Assembly (NCBI RefSeq): GCF_000818395.1
Contig: NZ_JWJG01000028.1
Location: 3,324,830-3,388,829, forward strand
Reading direction: 5' to 3'
DNA: 64,000 nucleotides
Origin: Noviherbaspirillum autotrophicum
GTDB lineage: Bacteria > Pseudomonadota > Gammaproteobacteria > Burkholderiales > Burkholderiaceae_D
A program made the position numbers and the translations under genes. The notes below the pieces were generated by a model that saw nothing but the letters and a program-made list of their open reading frames with translations, was not told the origin of the DNA and searched no databases. How positions within the stretch are numbered: position 1 is the stretch's first letter; each line of letters starts with the position of its first letter. Positions 19,301 to 26,965 of this stretch are shown piece after piece.

Positions 19301-19482
19301 GCCGCCATCGTCTCGGAGCTGGCGCCGGGCAGGTTGGCGGTCACGCTGATGACCGGCGTGTTATAGCTGGGCAGCGCCGCCACCGGGATCTTCAGGTAGG
19401 CTAGGATGCCGGCGACGACCACCGACGCGCACAGCAGCACCGTCATCACCGGCCGCCGGATACAAAGCTCGGAGATATTCAT
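16378..19482 (-). CDS. RND multidrug efflux transporter, inner-membrane pump (HAE1 family)
   Basis: 1034 residues, the usual length. The N-terminus MNISELCIRRPVMTVLLCAS is typical of AcrB/MdtB-type pumps. The proton-relay motif GLVVDDAIVVLEN carries the paired Asp of transmembrane helix 4. Conserved pieces include FIPIFFMPGVIGLLF and the C-terminal GIVKKNAIMMIDFAL helix. It exports drugs or metabolites across both membranes using the proton gradient. Its ATG overlaps the adaptor stop (ATGA), so the two are co-translated. No outer-membrane channel gene is adjacent, so TolC/OprM-like function must come from elsewhere. Closest in style to MdtB/MdtC-like single pumps; substrate unknown. Confidence 0.9.
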   Translation of the reverse strand: MNISELCIRRPVMTVLLCASVVVAGILAYLKIPVAALPSYNTPVISVTANLPGASSETMAASVALPLEKQFATIAGLNVISSTNTLGNSSLTLEFDPARDIDAAAVDVQAALLRAQRSLPAEMTQLPSYRKVNPADAAVLLLALTSPSLDLSELNDYAENLISPSLSTLNGVAQVNIYGQKRYAVRVKANPALLASRNLSLDDLVAGIRAANANTPVGTLDGARQTLTIQANPQMKNAAEFADLIVASRNNVPVKLREVAQVEDSYESIKSASRFNGERSIVLAIQRQPNANTVAVVDSVRAMLPRFKTQLPESVQINLLNDRSVSIREAMHDVNITLGITVVLVVLVIFLFLRRMVATLIPTLSLPVSLVGAVALLYSLGYSLDNVSLLGITLAVGLVVDDAIVVLENIVRHVENGVQPFKAALVGSKEMGFTIVSISVSLIAVFIPIFFMPGVIGLLFHEFAVVVSLAILVSAIVSLTLVPMLCSRYLTSDHGHKHNIVSRGFERVFDAMLERYARTLDWGLRHRFAILMVALATFVVTAYLFVTIPKGFFPEEDIGQISVTTEASEDISFPAMSDKQAQVADIVAADPNVGSVASTLGGGFNTSNTGRMFINLKPRSERDKMPQVLEGLRKKVRAVPGIAVYFRPVQNLQLGGRVSKSRYQYILQSVHAAELNDWSGKLLERLRGDESFRDVTSDSQLKGLQASLRIDRDKANLLGVQMADLRSALYSAFGERQVSTIYTSSNDYQVILQADDPYKRDESAFERIFVRAKAGNLVPLTSFASVERTVGPTAINHQGQLQAITISFNLAPDVPLGVAAARIERYKNEIAMPASVITSYGGDAAVFKESQTSQTVLLVVALLVIYVLLGVLYESFIHPITILSGLPSAAVGALLTLRLFGMDLTLIATIGILMLIGIVKKNAIMMIDFALVAQREQGKPPQEAIRQACILRFRPIMMTTFAALMGALPIALGWGAGAELRQPLGLAVVGGLLFSQVITLYITPVIYLYLDRFSGNGPLNVDIEDVRELKAVAG

Positions 19483-20630
19483 TGCGGGTTCTTCTGTGCG
19501 ACGCTGCTGTCCGGGTGCGCATCGGCTGCGCGCACCTTGCTGCCGGGGCGCAGGTTCTGCTTGCCGTCCACCACCACGCTGTCGCCTGCTTCCACGCCTC
19601 TGACGGCGGCCTGGGTGCCGAACGAATGCAGCAGTTCGACGCGGCGCAGCTGGGCGGTCTGGTCAGCGCCGACTACATACACCGAGCGCGTGTCGATGCC
19701 GGTGATGACGGACGCCTGGGGGATGACGACGGCGTTCTTCAGTTCGCGTACGACGGTCGTGACCGGCACATACTGGCCGGGCCAGAGCCGGTGTGCCGCA
19801 TTCGGGAAGACCGCCTTTACCTTGATGGTGCCGTTCTGCGGGTCGACGGCATTGTCGACAAAGCTGAGCTTGCCCTCCTGCGCATCAGCCGAGCCGGGCA
19901 ACGTCGCCAGGACCTTCACGGTGTCCGAGCGTTGTGCTGCGAGCAGGGCGCCCAGTTCGCCCTCGGGCAGGGAAAACGTGATGGCGATCGGATCGATCTG
20001 GGAAATCGTGACCATCGGCGCGGCTGTCGCACTCGGCTGCACCAGCGTGCCCGCAAACACGGAAATGGCACCGGCGCGCCCGAAGGAGGCCGCCCGGATG
20101 GTGTCATAGCCGAGCGCCACGCGTGCGGCCTCGACTGCTGCCTGGTCGGCGCGCAATGTGGCGCGCGCCGCGTCGGCCTGTGCCTGGATCGTATCGGCGG
20201 CGCCTTGCGAGATGAAACCCTTGCCGAGCAATTCGCGGCTGCGCGCCAGCTGACGTTCGAGATCGGCCAGGCTGGCCTGGTCCTTCGCCAGCTGCGCCTG
20301 CGCCTTTTGCAGGTTCACGCGGTCGGCGCGTTCGTCCAGCGAAAACAGCACTTCGCCCGCCCTGACGAACTGGCCTTCCTTGATATGCACGCGGGCGACG
20401 AGGTTTGACACTTGCGGGCGCACCTCGACGTTATTGAGCGAGCTGACATAGCCGTTTGCTTCCAGCCGCACCGGCACGTCCGTTTGCACTGCTCGGGCGA
20501 CGGTGACGGCGATTGCCGGCGCAGTTTTCGGCTGGCTGTTTTCCTGCTGCTGGTTGGTCCTGGTCAGATACCATGCGGCGCTGCCGGCGGCGACGATTGC
20601 AATCAATAAGGCGGCGTTCCGTCTTTTCAT
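19479..20630 (-). CDS. RND efflux periplasmic adaptor (membrane fusion protein)
   Basis: 383 residues with an N-terminal signal/anchor (AALLIAIVAAGSAAWYL). Lipoyl halves flank an alpha-hairpin: NGYVSSLNNVEVRPQVSNLV, the coiled coil AQAQLAKDQASLADLERQLA, then the beta-barrel FSLPEGELGALL and the membrane-proximal domain. It links the inner-membrane pump to an outer-membrane channel. MKRRNAALL is chosen as start because the basic residues directly precede the hydrophobic segment; an ATG 42 bp upstream, with a closely spaced GGAAG, is the alternative. Divergent from the MarR gene. Confidence 0.86.
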   Translation of the reverse strand: MKRRNAALLIAIVAAGSAAWYLTRTNQQQENSQPKTAPAIAVTVARAVQTDVPVRLEANGYVSSLNNVEVRPQVSNLVARVHIKEGQFVRAGEVLFSLDERADRVNLQKAQAQLAKDQASLADLERQLARSRELLGKGFISQGAADTIQAQADAARATLRADQAAVEAARVALGYDTIRAASFGRAGAISVFAGTLVQPSATAAPMVTISQIDPIAITFSLPEGELGALLAAQRSDTVKVLATLPGSADAQEGKLSFVDNAVDPQNGTIKVKAVFPNAAHRLWPGQYVPVTTVVRELKNAVVIPQASVITGIDTRSVYVVGADQTAQLRRVELLHSFGTQAAVRGVEAGDSVVVDGKQNLRPGSKVRAADAHPDSSVAQKNPQ

Positions 20631-20680
20631 ACAAGGTAGGCGGGGTGACGATCGGGCAGCGATGGCACGCATCGCTTCCG

Positions 20681-20730
20681 AATTAGTTAGCTAGTGCAAG
20701 TAATTCTACCACTCGCATACAATAGCGCTC
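20681..20730. promoter_or_regulatory. MarR/RND divergent control region
   Basis: On the plus strand TACAAT (20718-20723) would start transcription almost exactly at the MarR ATG, and no ribosome site precedes that ATG, suggesting a leaderless message. On the minus strand an extended -10 (TGG-TAGAAT) can serve the efflux operon. Between them lies a TTAGTTAGCTAG sequence containing the palindrome TAGCTA, a reasonable MarR half-site pair. Confidence 0.35.
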
Positions 20731-21201
20731 ATGAACCAGCCCATCAACGACACGCGCGATTTCCCAAAGGCGGCAACCGTGCAGGAGCAGTTCGGTCTCG
20801 CCATCGGCGAAATCGGACGTAGCTGGCGCTACAAGTTGGACCAGCGCCTGAAGCCGCTCGGCCTGTCGCAGTCGAAGTGGCGCACGCTGCTCTACATCTC
20901 GCGCACGCGTGACGGACTCACGCAGACGGACCTGGCGCACATGCTCGGCATCGAAGCGCCCACCGTGACGCGGCTGGTCAAGCAACTGGAGGACGGCGGC
21001 TGGGTGCTGCGCCGCGCGTTGCCGGGCGATGCGCGCTGCAAGATCGTGCATCTGACGCCGAAGACGAAAAGAACCATGCGGCGCATCGATGCTGAAGTGG
21101 CGCAGTTGCGCGCCGAAACGATCGGCCGACTCACCCTGAAACAGGCGGCGGCAGGGCTGGCTGCGCTGCAGGCCTTGCAGCGCCTGCTCGACAACGTGTG
21201 A
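20731..21201 (+). CDS. MarR-family regulator, probable repressor of the RND pump
   Basis: 156 residues. The winged-helix core is clear: GLSQSKWRTLLYISRTRDGLTQ, then AHMLGIEAPTVTRLVKQLEDGGWVLRR and the wing PGDARCKIVHLTPK. Resembles SlyA/MarR proteins that release DNA on binding phenolic ligands. Transcribed away from the adaptor-pump operon with 100 bp between, the classic arrangement for a local repressor. One Cys sits in the wing, a position sometimes redox active, but nothing more can be claimed. Confidence 0.85.
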   Translation: MNQPINDTRDFPKAATVQEQFGLAIGEIGRSWRYKLDQRLKPLGLSQSKWRTLLYISRTRDGLTQTDLAHMLGIEAPTVTRLVKQLEDGGWVLRRALPGDARCKIVHLTPKTKRTMRRIDAEVAQLRAETIGRLTLKQAAAGLAALQALQRLLDNV

Positions 21202-21616
21202 TCTGCCCCTAGCCTGGTGCGGCAGCATCCTTAGGTGCCGGTTGCCGTGGCGCTTCCTTTTTGTATAAAGCTTTTCCCGATTCAGGGAATTTAGCTTGTC
21301 AGCGTTGTGTCAAATTTGAGATGAATAATCGTTGCTGGCCCTGTTCGCACAGGCGTTCCGGCCGGGGTGGTTTTGGTGTGTTGAATTTGAAACTTGATAT
21401 AGTTGCCGTGCGCATTTCGCACACACAGGAGCACGGTCGTTCGCTTCTTGACTTCATATCGGAGCGTTGAGTGAGATCAAATGAAGTGCTTGTCTTCAAG
21501 ATTATGATGGCCCTGCTTTTTTCGACGCAGGTCTTGCCGTAATCCTTGCCGGCGCAAGCCAGTAGCCACGTATCTGCTCATCGCGTTGTATTGTTAGCTT
21601 TCTAGGGAGATTTGAA
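21202..21616. other. Long noncoding leader upstream of phaA
   Basis: 415 bp without a convincing gene. An extended -10 element TTGATATAGT at 21394-21403 could start a transcript near 21410 with a roughly 200-nt leader. A small hairpin GTGCG/CGCAC follows at 21408-21422. An inverted repeat TTGC-CGGC-GCAA at 21546-21557 resembles the PHA-regulator site at 26257 but with a 4-bp spacer. The 69-codon frame here has no ribosome site. Confidence 0.5.
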
Positions 21617-22792
21617 ATGAATGATGTCGTAATCGTCGCCGCAGGTCGTACCGCAGTCGGCAAGTTCGGTGGCACCTTGGCCAAAATCGCCGCAGCTGAT
21701 CTGGGCGCGCATGTCATCAAGGGACTGCTGGCCAAGACCGGCATCAAGCCGGAAATGGTCAACGACGTGATCATGGGGCAAGTGCTGACGGCTGGCGTGG
21801 GACAGAATCCGGCGCGCCAGGCTGTCATTCGCGCCGGCCTCCCTGATATGGTGCCCGGCATGACGATCAACATGGTGTGCGGCAGCGGCTTGCGCGCCAC
21901 CCACCTGGCAGCGCAGGCGATCAAGGCCGGCGACGCCGACATCATCATCGCCGGCGGCCAGGAAAACATGAGCGCGTCGCCGCACGTGCTCAACGGCTCG
22001 CGCGATGGCTTCCGCATGGGCGACGCCAAGCTGGTCGACACGATGATCGTCGACGGCCTGTGGGATGTGTACAACCAGTACCACATGGGCGTCACCGCCG
22101 AGAACGTCGCCAAGAAATACGACGTGTCGCGCCAGGAGCAGGACGAGTTCTCGGTGGCTTCGCAAAACAAGGCGGAAGCGGCGCAAAAGGCTGGCAAGTT
22201 CAAGGATGAGATCCTGCCGCTGGAAATCGCGTCGAAGAAGGGTTCCGTCGTATTCGATACCGACGAGTTCATCAAGCCCGGCGTCACGCTCGATTCGCTC
22301 GCCGGCCTGCGCCCGGCATTCGACAAGAACGGCACTGTCACCGCTGGCAATGCTTCCGGCATCAACGACGGCGCGGCCGCGGTGATCATGATGTCGGCGA
22401 AGAAGGCGGATGAACTCGGACTGAAGCCGATGGCGCGCATCAAGGCGTATTCGTCTGCCGGCGTCGACCCGACCATCATGGGCATGGGGCCGGTTCCCGC
22501 TAGCCAGCTGTGCCTGAAGAAGGCAGGCTGGACCCACAGCGACCTCGACCTGATGGAAATCAACGAGGCATTTGCGGCACAGGCGATCGGCGTGAATAAG
22601 GAAATGGGTTGGGATACCAGCAAGATCAACGTCAACGGTGGCGCCATCGCAATCGGTCACCCGATTGGTGCGTCCGGTTGCCGCATCCTGGTGACCCTGC
22701 TGCACGAAATGATCCGTCGTGATGCGAAGCGTGGCTTGGCCAGCTTGTGCATCGGCGGTGGCATGGGAGTTGCACTCGCAGTGGAGCGCTGA
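21617..22792 (+). CDS. phaA: Acetyl-CoA C-acetyltransferase (beta-ketothiolase)
   Basis: 391 residues, the standard PhaA length. The catalytic triad is complete and at canonical positions: Cys88 (NMVCGSG), His348 (IGHPIGASG) and Cys378 (SLCIGGG). It condenses two acetyl-CoA to acetoacetyl-CoA, the first step of polyhydroxybutyrate synthesis, and is followed 50 bp later by the reductase. A GGGAGA site precedes the ATG. It differs clearly from the 3-oxoadipyl-type thiolase at the start of the window. No phaC synthase is adjacent, unlike the Cupriavidus phaCAB operon. Confidence 0.93.
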   Translation: MNDVVIVAAGRTAVGKFGGTLAKIAAADLGAHVIKGLLAKTGIKPEMVNDVIMGQVLTAGVGQNPARQAVIRAGLPDMVPGMTINMVCGSGLRATHLAAQAIKAGDADIIIAGGQENMSASPHVLNGSRDGFRMGDAKLVDTMIVDGLWDVYNQYHMGVTAENVAKKYDVSRQEQDEFSVASQNKAEAAQKAGKFKDEILPLEIASKKGSVVFDTDEFIKPGVTLDSLAGLRPAFDKNGTVTAGNASGINDGAAAVIMMSAKKADELGLKPMARIKAYSSAGVDPTIMGMGPVPASQLCLKKAGWTHSDLDLMEINEAFAAQAIGVNKEMGWDTSKINVNGGAIAIGHPIGASGCRILVTLLHEMIRRDAKRGLASLCIGGGMGVALAVER

Positions 22793-22842
22793 GAGTCGCA
22801 GTGGTGTTGTTATTACAGACGAGATAATAGAGAGAATAAAAC

Positions 22843-23583
22843 ATGGCAAGAGTTGCACTAGTTACAGGCGGCATGGGCGGATTGGGGGAAGCCATTTGCA
22901 TTAAGATGGCAGCGCTCGGCTATCAAGTCGTTACCACTCATTCGCCGGGCAACACCAAGGCCGGCGAATGGCTGAGCCAGATGGAAGAGAAGGGCTTCCA
23001 CTTCCGTGCTTATCCGTGTGATGTGGCCAATTACGATTCGGCGCAAGCCTGCATCAAGCAGATCACCGACGAAATCGGCCCGGTCGACGTGCTGGTCAAT
23101 AACGCCGGCATCACGCGCGACATGACGTTCAAGAAGATGGACAAGACCAACTGGGATGCAGTCATCAAGACCAATCTCGACTCCGTCTTCAACATGACCA
23201 AGCCGGTGTGCGACGGCATGACCGACCGTGGCTGGGGACGCATCATCAATATCTCGTCTGTGAACGGCCAGAAGGGTGCTTTCGGCCAGACCAACTATTC
23301 CGCCGCCAAGGCCGGCATGCACGGCTTCACCAAGGCGCTCGCGCTGGAAGTGGCGAAGAAGGGCGTGACTGTCAACACCATTTCGCCGGGCTATATCGGT
23401 ACCAAGATGGTGATGGCGATCCCGACCGAGGTTTTGGAAAGCAAGATCATTCCGCAGATTCCGATGGGCCGCCTGGGCAAGCCGGAAGAAGTGGCGGGTC
23501 TGGTCGCTTACCTCGCTTCGGACGAGGCGGCGTTCCTGACCGGCGCCAACATCGCCATTAACGGCGGACAGCACATGTACTGA
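22843..23583 (+). CDS. phaB: Acetoacetyl-CoA reductase (NADPH)
   Basis: 246-residue short-chain dehydrogenase. Cofactor motif TGGMGGLG at residues 8-15, NNAG at 86-89, and catalytic Ser139, Tyr152 and Lys156 (in NYSAAKAG). The VNGQKGAFGQTNYS and SPGYIGTKMV segments are hallmark PhaB sequence. It makes (R)-3-hydroxybutyryl-CoA for PHB. It forms an operon with phaA and is closed by an exceptionally clean terminator. Confidence 0.93.
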   Translation: MARVALVTGGMGGLGEAICIKMAALGYQVVTTHSPGNTKAGEWLSQMEEKGFHFRAYPCDVANYDSAQACIKQITDEIGPVDVLVNNAGITRDMTFKKMDKTNWDAVIKTNLDSVFNMTKPVCDGMTDRGWGRIINISSVNGQKGAFGQTNYSAAKAGMHGFTKALALEVAKKGVTVNTISPGYIGTKMVMAIPTEVLESKIIPQIPMGRLGKPEEVAGLVAYLASDEAAFLTGANIAINGGQHMY

Positions 23584-23615
23584 CCTACCGGGACGGCGAA
23601 CCGCCGTATCCCTAA

Positions 23616-23660
23616 GATGGCGCGGTTGAACATGCATGTTCAACCGCGCCATCGTTTTTT
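23616..23660 (+). terminator. Rho-independent terminator of phaAB
   Basis: A 19-bp perfect inverted repeat (first arm starts GATGGCGCGG, ends GAACATG) is directly followed by GTTTTTT. The arms meet without spacer, so the real loop is made from the central CATG bases. Confidence 0.92.
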
Positions 23661-23798
23661 GGGCGCTTCGCTTATGTGCTATGCGGCACAGGCAGGAAGA
23701 GTGCAACCGGAAAATGCATAAGTTTCTTTAAGGTAAGTTATTTTCTGGTCGCTTATACGAATGTGGCGGCGATCTACATGTCATTCATCGGGAGCGAG

Positions 23799-23960
23799 AT
23801 GAGGAAAAAACTGATTGCTGTCACGTTCGCCGCCGGTTCCGTATTCGCTCAGATACCTGCTACACCACCCGGTGCGCCCGTACCGGCAGCCTTGGCCAAG
23901 GCCGGCAATAAGATCAAGAAAACCAAGCATGCGAAAAAGGTGAGCAAGACCGCCGCCTGA
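23799..23960 (+). CDS. Small exported basic protein (53 aa)
   Basis: Start chosen at MRKKLIAVTFAAGSVFAQ, preceded by GGGAGCGAG. An N-terminal signal peptide is followed by a Pro-rich stretch (PATPPGAPVP) and a Lys-rich tail (KIKKTKHAKKVSK). The layout resembles small histone-like or acid-shock-like secreted peptides of betaproteobacteria, but no family is recognised. It stands alone between two terminators. An upstream in-frame extension of 41 residues is unlikely because it lacks a ribosome site. Confidence 0.55.
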   Translation: MRKKLIAVTFAAGSVFAQIPATPPGAPVPAALAKAGNKIKKTKHAKKVSKTAA

Positions 23961-23995
23961 TCATCCCTGGCCGGCACCACTCCGGCCGCATCCGT

Positions 23996-24030
23996 AAACC
24001 CGCAAGCGCCGAGGCGCGGTTTCGTTTTTT
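23996..24030 (+). terminator. Rho-independent terminator
   Basis: Stem AAACC..GC with inner GCGCC/GGCGC pairs to GC..GGTTT, followed by CGTTTTTT. It closes the 53-codon gene. Confidence 0.75.
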
Positions 24031-24254
24031 CCCCGGCTGCGACCCGGTGTCACGCAAAATCGCTGCATTTGCGCTGCCTGCGACGAACTAATTGATTCGA
24101 ATGCATCTCTATTGGGCAGACATGCGAAGGCTGCCAAAGACGCCAAGCAGGGGCGATGCTTGATACCTGCGAAATGAGTCCTACACTGAGATGATGCGAC
24201 CTGCCGGGATGGGCGCGGCAATCACAGTCCACTGTCTGAATTTGGAGAGGTTTT

Positions 24255-24956
24255 ATGCGGAGCGAATATACCCAGCGGTTCAGTTCTGATCTTGATGAAA
24301 TGCATGAAAAATCGCGCAAGGAAGTCATGCGCACGATTGAGGCCCACGGTTCCCGCACCATCGGCGATTTGCCGGACATGACGGAAGGGGAGCGCGCCAA
24401 GTGGTTCTTCTGGAACATGCATGAAAACCTCGACGAATTCAGGAAGCTGGAGCCGACCCTGGTCGGGCAGGTGAAGTGCACCCAGCTGACGCTGACCGAC
24501 GGCTTGTCGATGCAGACCGAAAAGATCGGCTCGGAAAAGCGGGTGGCCCTGAACTGCCGCTGGCATTTGCGCCTGGCCTATGCGTCGATCCAAAATGAAG
24601 AGGCGTTTTCGATCGGTGACGGCGCGGTGACTCTGGTTATCTCCGATGCGTTGCCGGTGGAGCCGCCGCTGCAAAAGAACCAGAAGGGCTACATCGATTC
24701 GGACAGCTCGCTCTATCCGCATCAGCTCTTCCTGTTTGGCTGGGTGAGCGAGCCGGTGTGGAACGAGGTCAAGCAGTACCTGTTTTCTCCAAGCCCGAAT
24801 TGCCAGACCGACCTGATGCTGCGCGATGATTCACTGTTCCCGGTGAAGCCGGGATTCGGTTTCGTAGCTGGGCCGCCGGGAGCGATCGGGATCACCAACC
24901 TGGAATTCAGCGTTTCGTTGCACTCGGCGGATCGGCGCGGGACGCGAAGGACGTAA
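24255..24956 (+). CDS. Hypothetical protein (233 aa), soluble
   Basis: No family recognised. It starts MRSEYTQRFSSDLDEMHEK with a GGAGAGG site a few bases upstream. The first 60 residues are helical and charged (GERAKWFFWNMHENLDEFRKLEP). The remainder looks beta-rich with acidic turns and ends with a basic RRGTRRT tail. There is no signal peptide or membrane segment. Codon use matches the genome average, which supports a real gene. It stands alone; the next gene converges on it. Confidence 0.65.
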   Translation: MRSEYTQRFSSDLDEMHEKSRKEVMRTIEAHGSRTIGDLPDMTEGERAKWFFWNMHENLDEFRKLEPTLVGQVKCTQLTLTDGLSMQTEKIGSEKRVALNCRWHLRLAYASIQNEEAFSIGDGAVTLVISDALPVEPPLQKNQKGYIDSDSSLYPHQLFLFGWVSEPVWNEVKQYLFSPSPNCQTDLMLRDDSLFPVKPGFGFVAGPPGAIGITNLEFSVSLHSADRRGTRRT

Positions 24957-25005
24957 TTCAAAGGGGCGACGCGCCTCGGCCGCGCGCCGCAAATTCCCCC
25001 ACAAA

Positions 25006-26016
25006 CTATTCGGCAGGCAGCAGCCTGCCTTGCAGCAGCAGTGCCACGGTTCGCAAAGCCAGTAGCACGATGACGGCCGAGGCGGCGAGCAGCGCAGCAA
25101 TGCCTGCTTCCTGCGGCCAGCCGCCGCGGTGCACTGCCTCGATGATGGCGGAAGCCAGCGCCGCCAACGGGAAGGAAAACGACCAGAACCCGATCGAGAA
25201 CGGTACCTTGCCCCACCACTGGAGCCGCGCCAGTACGCCGACGATCGGCGACACCGCGATGCCCAAGCCGACTGCCAGCACATGGCCCGGCAGGTCGGGC
25301 CAGATCACGGCCGCCGCCAGCGTGGCAATGGCTGGCGGCGCCAGTTCCACGCCAATGGTCGGGCGCAGTGCTTCCGGCATGGGGCCTTCAAACAGGCGCG
25401 AAAGAATGCGCGCTTCCAGCAGCGCCCAGCCGGACAGGCCGGTTCCGAACAGCAGCGCTCCCCAGCCTTGGTAGCCTAGTGTCCCCAACGCCATGCCGCC
25501 GACCAGCGCGCCGCCGACGATGGGTAGGTAAAGGGCGGGCGTGACGGCATTTTCTGGCAACCGGCCGGTGGCGAGCATGGCGACGACGCGGTAGCCGATG
25601 AGCGCATGCAGCGCCAGTGCTGCCAGTACAAGGGGAAGCCAGATGCCCTGGTCGGGGCGAGCCAGGATGATTGCCGCCAGCAGCATCGATAGCGGCAGCA
25701 GCGCCTGCAGCGAGCTTTGCACCGGATGGCGGAATTCCTGCAGTACCACTTGCGGATAGCGCGCGCATTTATACAGATACAGCAGCAGCGTGGCGACCCA
25801 GATCGCTGTGACCGGCCAGGCCATCAGATGCGCGACGTCGGCTGCAACCGGCCAGCCGTAGGCTGCCGCGCGGCGCCATGCGCCGGTTAGCCCGAACAGT
25901 CCGACCGAAACTGCGAACAGTCCCGGCGGCACGCGCGCCGGCCAGGGCAGGCTGCGCGCACCAGGCTTTGCGCCAAACAGGTAATACAAGCGGGCACGCG
26001 GATTGTCTTTGTCCAT
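25006..26016 (-). CDS. tehA: TehA-like anion channel/transporter (TDT/SLAC1 family)
   Basis: 336 residues with about ten transmembrane helices. Matches to TehA include GLTGAWRRAA in helix 1, the loop EFRHPVQSSLQALLP, TPALYLPIVGGAL, LEARILSRLFEGPMPEALRP and the channel helix FSIGFWSFSFPLAALASA. In E. coli TehA confers tellurite resistance when overproduced with TehB; the fold is an anion channel related to plant SLAC1. No tehB methyltransferase is next to it, so the true substrate here (small anion or dicarboxylate) is open. Start has a GAGGAT site. Confidence 0.85.
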   Translation of the reverse strand: MDKDNPRARLYYLFGAKPGARSLPWPARVPPGLFAVSVGLFGLTGAWRRAAAYGWPVAADVAHLMAWPVTAIWVATLLLYLYKCARYPQVVLQEFRHPVQSSLQALLPLSMLLAAIILARPDQGIWLPLVLAALALHALIGYRVVAMLATGRLPENAVTPALYLPIVGGALVGGMALGTLGYQGWGALLFGTGLSGWALLEARILSRLFEGPMPEALRPTIGVELAPPAIATLAAAVIWPDLPGHVLAVGLGIAVSPIVGVLARLQWWGKVPFSIGFWSFSFPLAALASAIIEAVHRGGWPQEAGIAALLAASAVIVLLALRTVALLLQGRLLPAE

Positions 26017-26221
26017 CAGATATCCTCCCCGGTTGAGGAAAGCCGGTTCCGGCAGGGGCGCGCGACCGGCGTTATGCGGTGTTCGACTTCATATTAGCCA
26101 ACTTTAAACATACTTGTTGAATACATATCTCTGCAGGATCAATGCTGTTGCGTGCTTGATATTGAAGATTGTCAGACGAATCAAAAAAGCCGGTTTTTTC
26201 ATGCAATGCACAAAATTTGCC

Positions 26222-26250
26222 TTGTACTGGACGGAGAGCATCTCTAGAAT
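26222..26250 (+). promoter_or_regulatory. Phasin promoter
   Basis: TTGTAC, 17-bp spacer, TAGAAT (-10, 5 of 6). Transcription would start near 26257, inside the palindromic operator, leaving an 80-nt leader before the phasin ATG. Confidence 0.55.
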
Positions 26251-26256
26251 ATTCAA

Positions 26257-26269
26257 TGTTGCTGCGCAA
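26257..26269 (+). promoter_or_regulatory. Candidate PhbF/PhaR operator over the phasin transcription start
   Basis: TG-T-TGC-TGC-GCAA is an exact match to the motif TG(N)TGC(N3)GCAA that I recall being reported for the PHB regulator PhbF of Herbaspirillum seropedicae. Its GTTGC/GCAAC arms make it palindromic. It overlaps the predicted +1, the position expected for repression when no PHB granules are present. Confidence 0.65.
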
Positions 26270-26338
26270 CAAATTCTGACAATGTTTTTCTGTCAGCCGC
26301 CACCGCGCATTTGTGCGCCCGAATTTTTGGAGAAACCC

Positions 26339-26890
26339 ATGTTCCCGATTCAAAACCAGATTTCCGCCGCTACCAAGAACAGCCTCGAAGCGCACCTGGC
26401 GCTGTACGCTTCGCTGACCAACAAGACCTTCGAAAGCATCGAAAAGCTGGTCACCCTGAACATCACCGCGGTCAAGGCTTCGATGGAAGAATCGTCGGTT
26501 GCGGCGCGCCAGATGCTGGCCGCCAAGGATCCGCAGGAATTCTTGGCCGTCGTCACGGCACAGAGCAAGCCGGCCCTGGAAAAGGCGGTCGCCTACGGTA
26601 ACCACGTCTCCGGTATCGCCAGCAGCGCCCATGCCGAGTTCGTCAAGGCAGCCGAAGTGCAGATGGCGGCGGTTGCCAGCAAGGTCAACGAGCTGCTCGA
26701 CGAAGTCAGCAAGAAAGCGCCGGCCGGCACCGAAGGCGTGGTCGCCATGGTGAAAACTGCACTGGACAATGCCAACGGCGGCTACGAGCAGTTCGCCAGC
26801 ACCGCCAAGCAGGCGAAGGAAGTGCTGGAAGCGAATGTGAATGCCGCAGTCGGCGAGTTCGTCAAGACTGCCACTCACCGCGCTGCTTGA
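26339..26890 (+). CDS. phaP: Phasin (PHA granule-associated protein)
   Basis: 183 residues, the usual size of PhaP1 of betaproteobacteria. The start MFPIQNQISAATKNSLEAHLAL is typical of the phasin_2 family and is preceded by TGGAGA. The whole protein is amphipathic helix rich in Ala and Lys (NKTFESIEKLVTLNITAVK, then AKDPQEFLAV), with no signal peptide. It coats polyhydroxybutyrate granules and limits their coalescence. Regulation by a PHA-sensing repressor is suggested by the operator upstream. phaAB lie 3 kb away in the same direction. Confidence 0.92.
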   Translation: MFPIQNQISAATKNSLEAHLALYASLTNKTFESIEKLVTLNITAVKASMEESSVAARQMLAAKDPQEFLAVVTAQSKPALEKAVAYGNHVSGIASSAHAEFVKAAEVQMAAVASKVNELLDEVSKKAPAGTEGVVAMVKTALDNANGGYEQFASTAKQAKEVLEANVNAAVGEFVKTATHRAA

Positions 26891-26918
26891 TCCATAGCGC
26901 CGGCAAGTTTCAGCCGAC

Positions 26919-26949
26919 AAAAAACGGGCCGCGTCGCGGCCCGTTTTTT
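26919..26949. terminator. Bidirectional terminator between phaP and trxC
   Basis: Stem CGGGCCGC/GCGGCCCG with A-run before and T-run after, so it can end both the rightward phasin and the leftward trxC transcripts. Confidence 0.92.
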
Positions 26950-26965
26950 ATTGCGCGTGTGCGCA

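Larger units (their letters stand above)
26017..26338. other. Phasin promoter region and tehA upstream region, no gene
   Basis: 322 bp, AT-rich in its right half. It holds the phasin promoter and operator described separately. A 75-residue upstream in-frame extension of the phasin reads through the promoter and is not credible. Confidence 0.6.

Noticed and set aside
21261-21470. 69-codon gene upstream of phaA
   Set aside because: No ribosome site, overlaps the likely promoter, and contains unusual Cys/Trp clustering typical of noncoding DNA.
21408-21557. PhbF operator upstream of phaA
   Set aside because: TTGC-CGGC-GCAA has a 4-bp instead of 3-bp spacer, and TTGCCGTGCGCA has several mismatches. 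Neither meets the motif that fits exactly at the phasin promoter.
25006-26016. Tellurite resistance operon
   Set aside because: Only the TehA-like channel is present. No TehB or other ter genes lie nearby, so resistance cannot be claimed.
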